DNA of 64,000 nt. Origin: Pedobacter sp. SL55 (GTDB lineage Bacteria > Bacteroidota > Bacteroidia > Sphingobacteriales > Sphingobacteriaceae). The stretch is taken from contig NZ_CP113059.1 of assembly GCF_026625705.1 (NCBI RefSeq), positions 992,001-1,056,000 of the forward strand. Reading direction: 5' to 3'. The translations under genes were made by a program, and so were the position numbers. Each line of letters starts with the position of its first letter. Positions within the stretch are counted from its first letter, which is position 1. The notes below the pieces were generated by a model that was not told the origin of the DNA, ran no database searches, and was given only the letters and a program-made list of their open reading frames with translations. Positions 10,790-18,242 of this stretch are shown piece after piece.

Positions 10790-11377
10790 ATGACAGATTA
10801 TTCAAAAGCGGATGAAATAAATCTCATAAAGGCAATTCATGCTGGAGAGGAAAGCGCATTGAAATCTATTTACTCTAATTACTACCAAAAGCTCTGTATT
10901 TACATCCTTAACTTTACAACAGACCGAAATTTAGTAGAAGATGTTGTACAAGACACTTTTTTAAAGCTGTGGAATAATCGTGAAATTTTAAGATCAAACG
11001 GTTCCTTAAACGCCTATTTATATAAGATTACCTATAACAACTTTATTGATAATTACAGAAAAACTAAACGGCTGGACCAAGAATTGGATAATATTAGACT
11101 GGCAAGCTTAGCCGAACTACTTGATGAAGATCATGAAGAAGTGTTTAGCCAACGCTTACAAAAAGTTAAAGAAGCGATAGCTCAGCTTCCAGCTCGCTGT
11201 AAAGAAATATTTTTAATGAACAAAGAAAAAGGAATGCGTTATCAGCAAATTGCCGATGAACTAGATATTTCTGTTAAAACTGTAGAAAACCAAATTGGTA
11301 AGGCTTTGCAGGCAATAAGAGCTCATGTTTACCTAATTGTACTCATTATCCTAACGCTGCTTAGTATCAAAGTTTAA
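10790..11377 (+). CDS. ECF RNA polymerase sigma factor (Bacteroidetes family)
   Basis: This 195-residue protein has sigma region 2 (about 28-95, with DVVQDTFLKLWNNR and YLYKITYNNFIDNYRK) and region 4 (about 125-180, QLPARCKEIFLMNKEKG and the helix-turn-helix QIADELDISVKTVENQI). It ends in a short hydrophobic tail, common in this subfamily. It should direct transcription of the adjacent susC/susD locus once released from the FecR protein encoded divergently 133 bp away. The shared spacer 10657-10789 must hold both promoters, though I cannot place them firmly. Confidence 0.94.
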   Translation: MTDYSKADEINLIKAIHAGEESALKSIYSNYYQKLCIYILNFTTDRNLVEDVVQDTFLKLWNNREILRSNGSLNAYLYKITYNNFIDNYRKTKRLDQELDNIRLASLAELLDEDHEEVFSQRLQKVKEAIAQLPARCKEIFLMNKEKGMRYQQIADELDISVKTVENQIGKALQAIRAHVYLIVLIILTLLSIKV

Positions 11378-11410
11378 AAGATTTTTGCTTTTAAAAAAGG
11401 CTTCAAAAGC

Positions 11411-11446
11411 AAAAATCCCCAATCTTTATCAGATTGAGGATTTTTT
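11411..11446. terminator. Hairpin terminator, probably shared by the sigma gene and, before island insertion, tRNA-Asp
   Basis: Arms AAAAATCC-CAATCT and AGATTG-GGATTTTT pair over about 15 bp with one mismatch and a TTATC loop, giving a T run on either strand. It ends the sigma gene on the + strand. On the - strand it begins directly after the partial tRNA-Asp end at 11445, exactly where the tRNA's own terminator would lie in an unoccupied attachment site. Confidence 0.7.
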
Positions 11447-11468
11447 GCGGTCCGGACGGGATCCGAAC
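11445..11468 (-). other. Left attachment site: partial copy of the tRNA-Asp 3' end
   Basis: Bases 11445-11461 are identical to 23283-23299 (TTGCGGTCCGGACGGGA), the acceptor and T-stem end of tRNA-Asp. Allowing two mismatches, the match extends to 11468. A second, tandem copy lies at 11478-11495 with a single mismatch (TTGCGGTCTGGACGGGAC). Only the tRNA tail is present, so this is an integration scar and not a tRNA gene. The tandem copies suggest more than one integration event. The remaining span to 11781 holds the TGGTAAAC pair but no gene. Confidence 0.75.
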
Positions 11469-11575
11469 TTTAAGTCTTTGCGGTCTGGACGGGACAACAA
11501 CTTTCTTGCTTTAAACCCTCTAGAAGCCACTATTTGCGCATACTTTTCATTTTTCCATTTCGTCCCAAAAAAAAG

Positions 11576-11595
11576 TGGTAAACGAATTGGTAAAC
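11576..11595 (+). repeat. Left-end TGGTAAAC pair, candidate integrase arm-type site
   Basis: Two direct copies of TGGTAAAC begin at 11576 and 11588, 12 bp apart. A near-identical pair (one base different over about 24 bp) occurs at 23143-23162, just inside the other border and in the same orientation. Paired short direct repeats near both ends of an element are the usual form of integrase arm-binding sites; this role is inferred. Confidence 0.5.
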
Positions 11596-11781
11596 ATATT
11601 TTTTAAATCCTTTTGGATCAGTTTCAATGAACAACTTATAGTACAAAGATAACAAATTATCTCACATAGCCCATTAAAATCCTTAAAAACCGAAGTGATG
11701 GGAGTCAGCAAAACCAACACAAAGCAAAAGCCACTCAACACAGCGGCTAAGTGGCTTCATTATAAAATCCTAGAATAAACC

Positions 11782-13074
11782 CTAGTTCTTGGCCAATAAG
11801 GTTTCGCTGTAGCTTACCTTGCCATCCTTATCGATCTGTGCCAAACGTACATAGACCTGTGCTTTTGCACGATCCAGTTTTTCCAAGCCCTCTCCATTGA
11901 CTTCCTGCTTGGCGCAGGCAGCGACCATGCAGACCGCAAAAATCATTAGTCCCACTTTCATCCAACGTTTTCTAACGGCCGGTAATAACAACAGCCCAAA
12001 GATGCCAAAACCTGCCAACGCAGTCCCAGCAATTGGAACAGCTAAGCTGTAGTCTAGTGCCGTAGCGGAGTTACCATCGGTAGCTTTCGATTTCGCCGTT
12101 GCCAGTGCTGTCCACGATCGGCCATCATTGGAAGTCTCCACCACAAAACGGTCGCAATTGGCTTCGCTCAATGTCCTCCAGTCCAACTTTAAGCTTCCTG
12201 CATTCAATTTTGCGGAGAAGCTATGCAGTGTCACGGGTAGTACCGTGGTAAAATGTCCTGTTGGCACACTCACTGCGGTACCATTTCCAGATGGCACCCT
12301 AGTCCAGTTGGCCACATTCATCGCCGCTGAGCGGATCGCCGCCGCATTGGCATAGGGCTTTCCAGCTCCATTGAAGTTAGCTGATTCATAGTTGATGTAA
12401 CTACTCCCAGTATAATGCGCTCCTATGAAAAACGCACTCTCTCCAGCTACTAGACCGGGTGGGATATTTGAATTTGTTGTACTGAGCGTTGATGAAGGAT
12501 GACCAGCCATATTCAAGTTGTCCCAATCTGCACTACTGGTGATCAGTGCAAAACTACCCGACTGCACAGCGTTCCAGTGCAGACCAGCGATCATAACCGC
12601 ACCTGCGCCATCAGGCTCTCCACCTCCCTTTTGGAAAATGAAGAACTGGTCTCCAGTATTGCCCATAGAAAGCCTTGGTGAAACCGCCGCAGGTGTACCT
12701 ATGCTGGAACCGTCAACTGTAGCGGCATAAAAACCTGGAGTAAGTGTCAGCACCACTTCTTTGCCTGCCTCAACAACTGCTGTAGTAGTCAAAGAAAGCG
12801 AACCCTCGGTATTGTTATTGGCTGCAAACCAGCCTCCCTTGTAACCCCTATCGGTAAAATAGAGTACCGTTCCCATTGTCATCCTCTTCAGTGCAACAAA
12901 TGAAATCCTATCAAAACGCGGTCCGGTGGCAGTGATTCCAGGCTGGGCGTCATAGCCTGTAAATAGCAGGTCGCCAGCGGCAAGATCGGTCTGGGCTTTT
13001 GTTTTCCCAGTTCCAAACAAAAAGGTTAGGGCCATTAGCAGGCCCGTACACTTTGAGTAGTTAATTTTAAGCAT
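11782..13074 (-). CDS. Secreted protein with a beta-sandwich apparently interrupted by a membrane hairpin and lipobox
   Basis: The 430-residue protein has a signal peptide (about 1-27, ending KTKAQ) and a beta-rich domain with LYFTDRGYKGGWF and TNSNIPPGLVAGES, like lamin-tail-type surface modules. From about 280 it shows a fibronectin-like domain (LPVTLHSFSAKL, LKLDWRTLSEANCDRFVVE) of the kind that precedes secretion tails in this phylum. That domain breaks at residue 346: a hydrophobic stretch (about 347-365), a basic VRKRW cluster (367-371), a second hydrophobic stretch (374-385) and a lipobox-like MVAAC (Cys 387). YVRLAQIDKDGKVSYSE (408-424) then reads like the missing last strands. Possibly a fusion with a small lipoprotein whose own start would be Met 372. 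Function unknown. Confidence 0.7.
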   Translation of the reverse strand: MLKINYSKCTGLLMALTFLFGTGKTKAQTDLAAGDLLFTGYDAQPGITATGPRFDRISFVALKRMTMGTVLYFTDRGYKGGWFAANNNTEGSLSLTTTAVVEAGKEVVLTLTPGFYAATVDGSSIGTPAAVSPRLSMGNTGDQFFIFQKGGGEPDGAGAVMIAGLHWNAVQSGSFALITSSADWDNLNMAGHPSSTLSTTNSNIPPGLVAGESAFFIGAHYTGSSYINYESANFNGAGKPYANAAAIRSAAMNVANWTRVPSGNGTAVSVPTGHFTTVLPVTLHSFSAKLNAGSLKLDWRTLSEANCDRFVVETSNDGRSWTALATAKSKATDGNSATALDYSLAVPIAGTALAGFGIFGLLLLPAVRKRWMKVGLMIFAVCMVAACAKQEVNGEGLEKLDRAKAQVYVRLAQIDKDGKVSYSETLLAKN

Positions 13075-13461
13075 ATTGTATCGTTTTAGTTTGCAAAATT
13101 TATATCGGTCCGCCCCAACTTCTCATACAACTACATGTTGTACAAACCTACTGATTTAATTGCGGTACCGCCAACTATAATTTGACATCAAAAGATATAA
13201 CTGTATAATAGGGTAAACGCCTCGATGAATAAAATGAGTAGGGAGGATCTCTAAGTAATTTTCGAGGACACAGTCAGCCAGTCGCGGTAGTTTGAAAGGC
13301 AAAGCCCCCAATGATTTTGATACTCATTGAGGGCTTCTATTCCCGCAGCCATACGGGCGTATTTTACTATGTAAATAACTATCTGGGTGCAAAGATAGTC
13401 AACATTATGGAATGGCAACTAAAAACCCTTGAGTTGGTACACTTCTAAAACTTTTCTTTAT
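13075..13461. other. Intergenic region with hairpin and possible tiny gene
   Basis: Between the secreted-protein gene and the Fic repeat array there is a strong hairpin at 13302-13314/13324-13336 (AAGCCC-CAATGA pairing with TCATTGAGGGCTT). A - strand promoter-like TATCTTTG lies at 13390-13397 and a 10-bp palindrome GCGGTACCGC at 13162-13171. A 33-codon frame runs on the - strand from an ATG at 13352 to a TAG at 13251 (MAAGIEALNEYQNHWG...) and lies 38 bp after that promoter-like box. The hairpin falls inside this frame, so it may be a leader or a short gene; I cannot decide. Confidence 0.35.
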
Positions 13462-13642
13462 CCAGAAAAGTTTGTAAGAAATGACTGCTTTAGCCAGAAA
13501 AATTTGTAAATTGCAATACTTAGCGATTGCTTAGCCAGAAAAATTTGCATTTCTATCCAGAAAAATTTGTGAATTTACCTACTTTTAGCCAGAAAAATTT
13601 GTGTAAAAAAGGTTGATAGAGCTTTTTAACCAGAAAAATTTG
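13462..13642 (+). promoter_or_regulatory. Array of six phased CCAGAAAAATTTG repeats upstream of the Fic gene
   Basis: Six direct copies of a 13-bp motif start at 13462 (one mismatch), 13494, 13535, 13557, 13589 and 13630. Three copies share the longer form TTAGCCAGAAAAATTTG. Start-to-start spacings are 32, 41, 22, 32 and 41 bp, close to 3, 4, 2, 3 and 4 helical turns; the total of 168 bp equals 16 turns of 10.5 bp. The last copy ends 4 bp before the ATG at 13647, where a ribosome site would lie. The arrangement suggests cooperative binding of a regulator on one DNA face, most simply the AbiEi-like N-terminus of the Fic protein itself. Confidence 0.7.
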
Positions 13643-13646
13643 CAAT

Positions 13647-15128
13647 ATGGACAAGAACATCCCTCTTCATCTACAGGAAATTATTTTCGCATCAAGTGAG
13701 CCTGAGACCAGTAGAGCTATATCCGCACTGGTAAGGGAAGGTAAGCTAAAATTACTGGTTCCCAAAGTCTACACCTCCAACCTACATGAGGATGAGACTA
13801 CTATTCTTAAAAGGCATCTGCTAAAGATACTCGGACATCTTTACAAAGGAGCTATACTCAGCCATCGGTCAGCGTTTGAATATCAGCCTACTTCATCGGG
13901 TGATATTTTCATTACGCATGGTTATGATAAGAAGGTTAAAATGCATGAGGTTACACTGAATTTTCTTAGGGGACCAGGCCCCTTAGAGGGTGATCTTACC
14001 TTTATGGGAGATTTGCATGTTTCTCAAAAAGCTAGGGCCTTTCTGGAATGCCTACAACCATCGAGAAGACCGGGAGCTACCTCGAAAACACTGACTTTAC
14101 CTGAAATTGAATTGAAACTTGATCAGATTATACGGGTAAATGGCGAAGAAGGTATCAATGCGCTTCGTGATAAGGCGAAAGACATTGCCCCCCAGCTGGG
14201 TATGGAAAAAGAATATGAACGATTGGACAAAATGATCGGTGCGCTATTGAGTACCAAGCCATCCAACATCCTAACTTCACCTATTGCGCAGGCCAGGGCA
14301 TTTGGTTCGCCTTACGATCCTGCACGTATAGACCTTTTCCAACATCTTTTTGTAACGTTACAGCAGAATGAATATCCATTGCGTCCAGATCCCAATAAAA
14401 CTGTTGAAGCCTACCGCAATTTCGCTTTCTTCGAAGCTTACTTCTCCAATTTCATCGAAGGAACCAAGTTCAAAGTAGAGGAAGCGATCAAGATTATAGA
14501 AACCGGAAAGCCTTTACCTACAAGGTTCGAAGACGGGCACGATGTCTTGGGTACGTACCAAATCGTAAGCAACCGACAGGAAATGCAGATTGCACCAGCG
14601 ACATCTTCAGAGCTGATCGAAATTATGAAATATCGGCACAAGATCCTGATGAGTGCCAGACCGGAGAAAACCCCTGGCGAGTTTAAGGATGTCAATAACA
14701 GAGCAGGCGCAACCGATTTTGTCGATTTCAATCTGGTAAAGGGAACATTGGAAAAAGGGTTTGATTACTATAACGCCCTTCAGCATCCATTTACCAAGGC
14801 CGCGTTCATGATGTTCATGATCAGCGAGGTCCACCCCTTCCTAGATGGCAACGGTAGAATTGCCCGGGTTATGATGAATGCAGAAATGACCGCCGCAGGA
14901 CAGAGTAAGATTATTGTTCCAAGCGTTTATCGCGAAGATTACCTGGGCGGACTACGAGCGCTCACCCGCAGGAACGAGCCAGAAAAATACATCAGGATGC
15001 TATTAAGGGCATGGAAGTTCAGCGAGACTATTGCTGGCGCCAATATGGATCAGATGCAAGTGATCCTGGATCAGAGCAATGCATTCGAAGAGGGGGAAGA
15101 CTACATACTAAAGATCGTAGGAGAATAA
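13647..15128 (+). CDS. Fic-domain protein fused to an AbiEi-like DNA-binding N-terminus
   Basis: The 493 residues fall into a winged-helix/AbiEi-like N-terminal part (about 1-200: SRAISALVREGKLKLLVPKVY, AILSHRSAFEY) and a Fic AMP-transferase part (about 230-480). The Fic signature HPFLDGNGRIAR is complete at 396-407. The inhibitory motif S/T-xxx-E-G/N appears as SNFIEG at 267-272, before the Fic motif, which is the class II arrangement. Fic enzymes transfer AMP or other groups to target proteins; an AbiEi-type regulator controls toxin operons. The fusion, with the phased repeats directly upstream, suggests an autoregulated self-inhibited effector carried as island cargo. The target is unknown. 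Confidence 0.85.
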   Translation: MDKNIPLHLQEIIFASSEPETSRAISALVREGKLKLLVPKVYTSNLHEDETTILKRHLLKILGHLYKGAILSHRSAFEYQPTSSGDIFITHGYDKKVKMHEVTLNFLRGPGPLEGDLTFMGDLHVSQKARAFLECLQPSRRPGATSKTLTLPEIELKLDQIIRVNGEEGINALRDKAKDIAPQLGMEKEYERLDKMIGALLSTKPSNILTSPIAQARAFGSPYDPARIDLFQHLFVTLQQNEYPLRPDPNKTVEAYRNFAFFEAYFSNFIEGTKFKVEEAIKIIETGKPLPTRFEDGHDVLGTYQIVSNRQEMQIAPATSSELIEIMKYRHKILMSARPEKTPGEFKDVNNRAGATDFVDFNLVKGTLEKGFDYYNALQHPFTKAAFMMFMISEVHPFLDGNGRIARVMMNAEMTAAGQSKIIVPSVYREDYLGGLRALTRRNEPEKYIRMLLRAWKFSETIAGANMDQMQVILDQSNAFEEGEDYILKIVGE

Positions 15129-15129
15129 A

Positions 15130-15167
15130 AAAAGAGGCTGTCTCGGTTTTTGAGACACCCCCCTTTT
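15130..15167 (+). terminator. Terminator of the Fic gene
   Basis: Starting just after the stop, TGTCTC (15139-15144) pairs with GAGACA (15152-15157), extended by an imperfect AAAAGAGG/CCCCCTTTT stem and followed by TTTT. It lies between the Fic gene and an oppositely oriented gene remnant. Confidence 0.55.
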
Positions 15168-15190
15168 GAAAAGCTATATGCTGAGTTTAT

Positions 15191-15372
15191 TTATAGAATA
15201 AGAGAAAAGGGATTTGGTAATATTTCTGCTTTTTTTATGCGTTGGGATACGTTGTTGATCCTATCAAACCGAACATTGGCTGAACCAGCTTGATAAACTC
15301 GGAACATACTATAGTTACTTCCTTTTTCAAAGATAAATTCCCATTCCTGCGGTGAAATGGATAAAACACACC
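15191..15372 (-). pseudogene. C-terminal remnant of a DUF3883 (NO VEIN C-terminal)-like protein
   Basis: The last 58 or so codons before a TAA at 15191 read like the end of a DUF3883 domain: SISPQEWEFIFEKGSNYS, then MFRVYQAGSANVRFDRI. The frame stays open upstream, but that part is IS21 end sequence, so the gene is cut by the IS. DUF3883 is common in restriction and other defence-associated proteins, so this may be what is left of a defence gene. The family call rests on pattern memory and is moderate. Confidence 0.45.
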
Positions 15373-15568
15373 AAAGTGGCCCCCGTTCGCCATATGAAAA
15401 TGGCCCCCTCTGCCAGAGCAAAGTGATCCCCTTCCGCCAAACGAAAGTGATCCCCCTTCGCCAGGCCAAGTTGACCCCCTGAAAAGACCAAAAAGCACCA
15501 GTACTGATCGGTTTCGTCAGACGGGGTTTTTGTTTATGTTTTTCTACGAACAAAAACCCTCGATTACG

Positions 15569-17113
15569 ATGTCCAACACACCGATCAAAATGAATAAACT
15601 ACGACAGATTATCCGTCTTTACTGCCAGGGAACCGGCACAAAGACCATCAACGGTATGGTAGGCACTTCACGTACCACCATCAAAAAGTATTTGCGCATA
15701 TGGCATGAACTGGGTATCACCCACGAAGAATTCAATTCCAGGAGCGATAATGAACTTGCTGTTCTTTTTAATACAAAAACTGCCAAAACGATCAATAGTC
15801 CCCGTATGCAGGAATTGGAACTTCTATTGCCAGAGTACTGTAAAAGGCTAAAAAAGAAAGGTGTAACCCGTGAGTCTCTTCATCTGGAATACATCCTTAA
15901 ACACCCCCAGGGCTACGGACGGTCCCGTTTCAACAATGCTATCCATACCTATCTCCAGCTTTCCAGGCCAGTCATGCACATTGACCATAAAGCCGGCGAT
16001 AAGATCTATATCGACTTTGCAGGAAGCAAACTGCAACTTCATCCAGCCTCAGGTCCGGAGCGTGATGCGGAGGTATTTGTAGCGATCTTGGGCTGCAGCC
16101 AGCTTACGTATGTGGAGGCGGTAGAAAGCCAGCGCAAAGAAGACCTGATCAAGGCCTGTGAGAACGCGTTGCACTATTTTGGGGGTGTGCTGGGGGCCAT
16201 TGTCCCCGACAATCTGCGTTCTGCGGTAACCAGGGGGAGTAAGTACGAAGCCGTGCTCAATGATGAGTTTGCGGCATTTGCCGAGCATTATGCCGTTACC
16301 GTGGTTCCTGCCAGGGTCTATAAGCCCCGTGACAAGTCTTTAGTGGAAGGGGCCGTTAAACTGATCTACAGAAGCATCTACCAACGTCTGGAAGGCCGCA
16401 AGTTCAGTGACCTGGAATCACTTAACGCCGCCATAAGGTCCGCACTGGAGATCCACAACAACAAACCTTTTTCAGGGCGGAGCTATTCACGCAGGGAACA
16501 GTTCGAAGAGGTTGAACGCGAAGCGTTGGGACCGCTCAACCCGATCCGTTACGAAGTGCACAAACAGGTCATGGTAACGGTGATGAAGAACGGTTATGTG
16601 CGTTTAGGCGAAGATATCCACTATTATAGCGTGCCCTACACCTATATCGGCAAGAAAGTAAAAGTGCTTTATACCTCTACCATGGTCCAGATCTATTACC
16701 ACTACACGCAGGTTGCTGCCCATAAACGCACCCGGGCCAAATATCATTACACCACCGGTAAAGAGCACCTGGCCTCACAGCACCGCTTTTTGACCGAATG
16801 GACACCTGAAAAGTTTATGCAGGAAGCCGAGCAGATCCATGAGGATGTGGCCAGATACATCTCTCAGGTCCTGGAACGTAAAGCCTATCCCGAGCAGGCC
16901 TACAAATCATGTTCCGGTATACTGAGCTTCACCAGGCGTGTCGGCCCGGAGCGTCTGGCCAATGCCTGCCGCTGGGCCGATAATCTTGGCCAGTACAACT
17001 ATCCGATCATTGAGGAGATCCTGAGAAAACGGCTGGACCAGCTTACCCCTGAGGATGAGCCGGCCAGCATTCCGGCCCATAACAACATCAGGGGCAAAGA
17101 ATATTATCAGTAA
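15569..17113 (+). CDS. istA: IS21 transposase IstA
   Basis: I start at the ATG of MSNTPIKMNKLRQI (15569), although the frame is open 39 bp earlier. The N-terminal helix-turn-helix (GMVGTSRTTIKKYLRIW) is followed by the DDE core: Asp in IYIDFAG, Asp in IVPDNLRSAV, and Glu in KSLVEGAVKLIYRSIYQ. The 514-residue length fits the family. IstA binds the IS ends and performs strand transfer together with the ATPase encoded 23 bp downstream. The gene looks intact. Confidence 0.93.
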   Translation: MSNTPIKMNKLRQIIRLYCQGTGTKTINGMVGTSRTTIKKYLRIWHELGITHEEFNSRSDNELAVLFNTKTAKTINSPRMQELELLLPEYCKRLKKKGVTRESLHLEYILKHPQGYGRSRFNNAIHTYLQLSRPVMHIDHKAGDKIYIDFAGSKLQLHPASGPERDAEVFVAILGCSQLTYVEAVESQRKEDLIKACENALHYFGGVLGAIVPDNLRSAVTRGSKYEAVLNDEFAAFAEHYAVTVVPARVYKPRDKSLVEGAVKLIYRSIYQRLEGRKFSDLESLNAAIRSALEIHNNKPFSGRSYSRREQFEEVEREALGPLNPIRYEVHKQVMVTVMKNGYVRLGEDIHYYSVPYTYIGKKVKVLYTSTMVQIYYHYTQVAAHKRTRAKYHYTTGKEHLASQHRFLTEWTPEKFMQEAEQIHEDVARYISQVLERKAYPEQAYKSCSGILSFTRRVGPERLANACRWADNLGQYNYPIIEEILRKRLDQLTPEDEPASIPAHNNIRGKEYYQ

Positions 17114-17136
17114 TACATTAACAATCCATAACAAAC

Positions 17137-17883
17137 ATGAATAACGAAACATTAGAGAAGATGCGTCAACTTCGCCTTTATGGCATGTACGATGCTTTTA
17201 AAACCAATCTGGAGACTTCAGTGAAAGAATCCCTTACCGCAGACCAATTCATTGCATTGCTGGTGGCCAGCGAGTGGGATGATCGGCGGAACCGGTCTGT
17301 ACAAAGGGCGATCAGTGGGGCAAGTTTTCGCTACAATGCTTCTTTGGAACAGATCGACTACTCATTTGAGCGTGGTCTGGATAAGAATCAGGTCCACAGG
17401 CTTGCCGGACTCGAGTTTATAAAAGAGCACAAGGATGTGTTCATTACCGGTTCCACTGGAACCGGCAAAAGTTATCTGGCAACCGCTCTGGGCTACCATG
17501 CCTGCCAGAACGGCTACAAAGTGATGTATGTGAATACAGCTAAGCTGATGGGCCAGCTAAAGCTGGCTAAGGCCAAAGGGACCATGCTGGCAGAACTGAA
17601 GCGTATAGAGCGCATGGACATGCTCATATTGGATGACTTCGGCCTCCAGCCATTCGATCCCCAGTCCAGGCTTGCCCTGCTTGATATCATCGAGGACAGG
17701 CACCAGAAGCGTTCTACGGTCATTACTTCGCAGATCCCGGTAAAGGAATGGTACGACATCACTGGTGAAAAGACCGTGGCTGACGCAGTGCTTGACCGCA
17801 TTGTACACCACTCAGTAAGGGTCGAATTGTTTGGAGAATCACTAAGGAGAAAAAAAACTAATCCGGAAAATGTATTTTTGTAG
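17137..17883 (+). CDS. istB: IS21 helper ATPase IstB
   Basis: This 248-residue AAA+ protein has Walker A GSTGTGKSYLAT (about residue 105), Walker B MLILDDFGLQ (about 160), and the DnaC-like helper fold. IstB assembles on target DNA and selects the site for IstA. It follows istA after 23 bp, as expected for a two-gene IS21 operon. Length and motifs are complete, so the IS may be active. Confidence 0.94.
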   Translation: MNNETLEKMRQLRLYGMYDAFKTNLETSVKESLTADQFIALLVASEWDDRRNRSVQRAISGASFRYNASLEQIDYSFERGLDKNQVHRLAGLEFIKEHKDVFITGSTGTGKSYLATALGYHACQNGYKVMYVNTAKLMGQLKLAKAKGTMLAELKRIERMDMLILDDFGLQPFDPQSRLALLDIIEDRHQKRSTVITSQIPVKEWYDITGEKTVADAVLDRIVHHSVRVELFGESLRRKKTNPENVFL

Positions 17884-18010
17884 AAATAATAGTTGTTAAC
17901 CCGGACAAAAAATATCCGTCTCAGGAACCGATCTGCACAACAACTTTTTGTTCTTTTCAAACCTCAACTCTGAGGGGACAGTTTGCAGTGGTGGAAGGGG
18001 GGACAGTTTC

Positions 18011-18226
18011 ATTGGTATATCCAGCAGACCAGAGATCCTGATCGGAACGAAAAAATACCAGATTGAAGCAAATCCCCAGTTTAAAACCATTAATGTCTAT
18101 GACCAAAATGGAAAACGGATATCAAAGGCCGAGCTGTTAGGAAAGCGGACAGTCAAGCAGCAGAATCTGGAAAAGCCAACGGAACAAAAGACCTCAAAAA
18201 AAACTGGCACAAAAGTAACAAAGTAA
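18011..18226 (+). pseudogene. C-terminal fragment of a mobile-element protein cut by IS21
   Basis: The frame continues from the IS21 right end into about 60 genuine-looking codons: EILIGTKKYQIEANPQFKTI, then NVYDQNGKRISKAELLGK and a Lys/Gln/Thr-rich tail to a stop at 18226. The NPQFKTINVYD motif resembles the tails of DUF3945-type proteins found on Bacteroidota mobile elements; this match is weak and from memory. It lies 16 bp upstream of the next small gene, so it was probably first in that operon. The rest of the gene is missing, not merely on the other side of the IS. Confidence 0.45.
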
Positions 18227-18242
18227 CATAATCAATATCGGT

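Larger units (their letters stand above)
15376..18006 (+). mobile_element. IS21-family insertion sequence
   Basis: The element carries istA and istB in the usual order. The left end has five GTGATCCCC-like units at 15376, 15400, 15423, 15446 and 15470 (spacing 23-24 bp). The right end has two inverted counterparts at 17970-17981 and 17990-18006. Multiple subterminal repeats are typical of IS21. I could not find a target duplication: the flanks differ, and different broken genes abut each side. A deletion next to the IS, or between two copies, is therefore likely. Exact ends are uncertain by a few bases. Confidence 0.8.

Noticed and set aside
11445..11495. An additional tRNA gene
   Set aside because: Only the 3' tail is present, with no anticodon or D-arm. 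It is an attachment-site scar.
11782..13074. PEP-CTERM or LPXTG-type sorting signal
   Set aside because: No PEP or LPXTG motif, the hydrophobic stretch is 65 residues from the end, and a beta-strand-like tail follows.
13462..13642. Short regularly spaced repeats as a CRISPR array
   Set aside because: Units are 13 bp, spacers vary from 9 to 28 bp and no cas gene is near. They fit operator sites better.
15376..15481. Second CRISPR-like array of 23-24 bp period
   Set aside because: The units are the subterminal repeats of an IS21 element and have inverted counterparts at its other end.
15191..15553. A 120-residue gene on the - strand
   Set aside because: Its first half is IS21 end repeats; only the last 58 or so codons look like protein.
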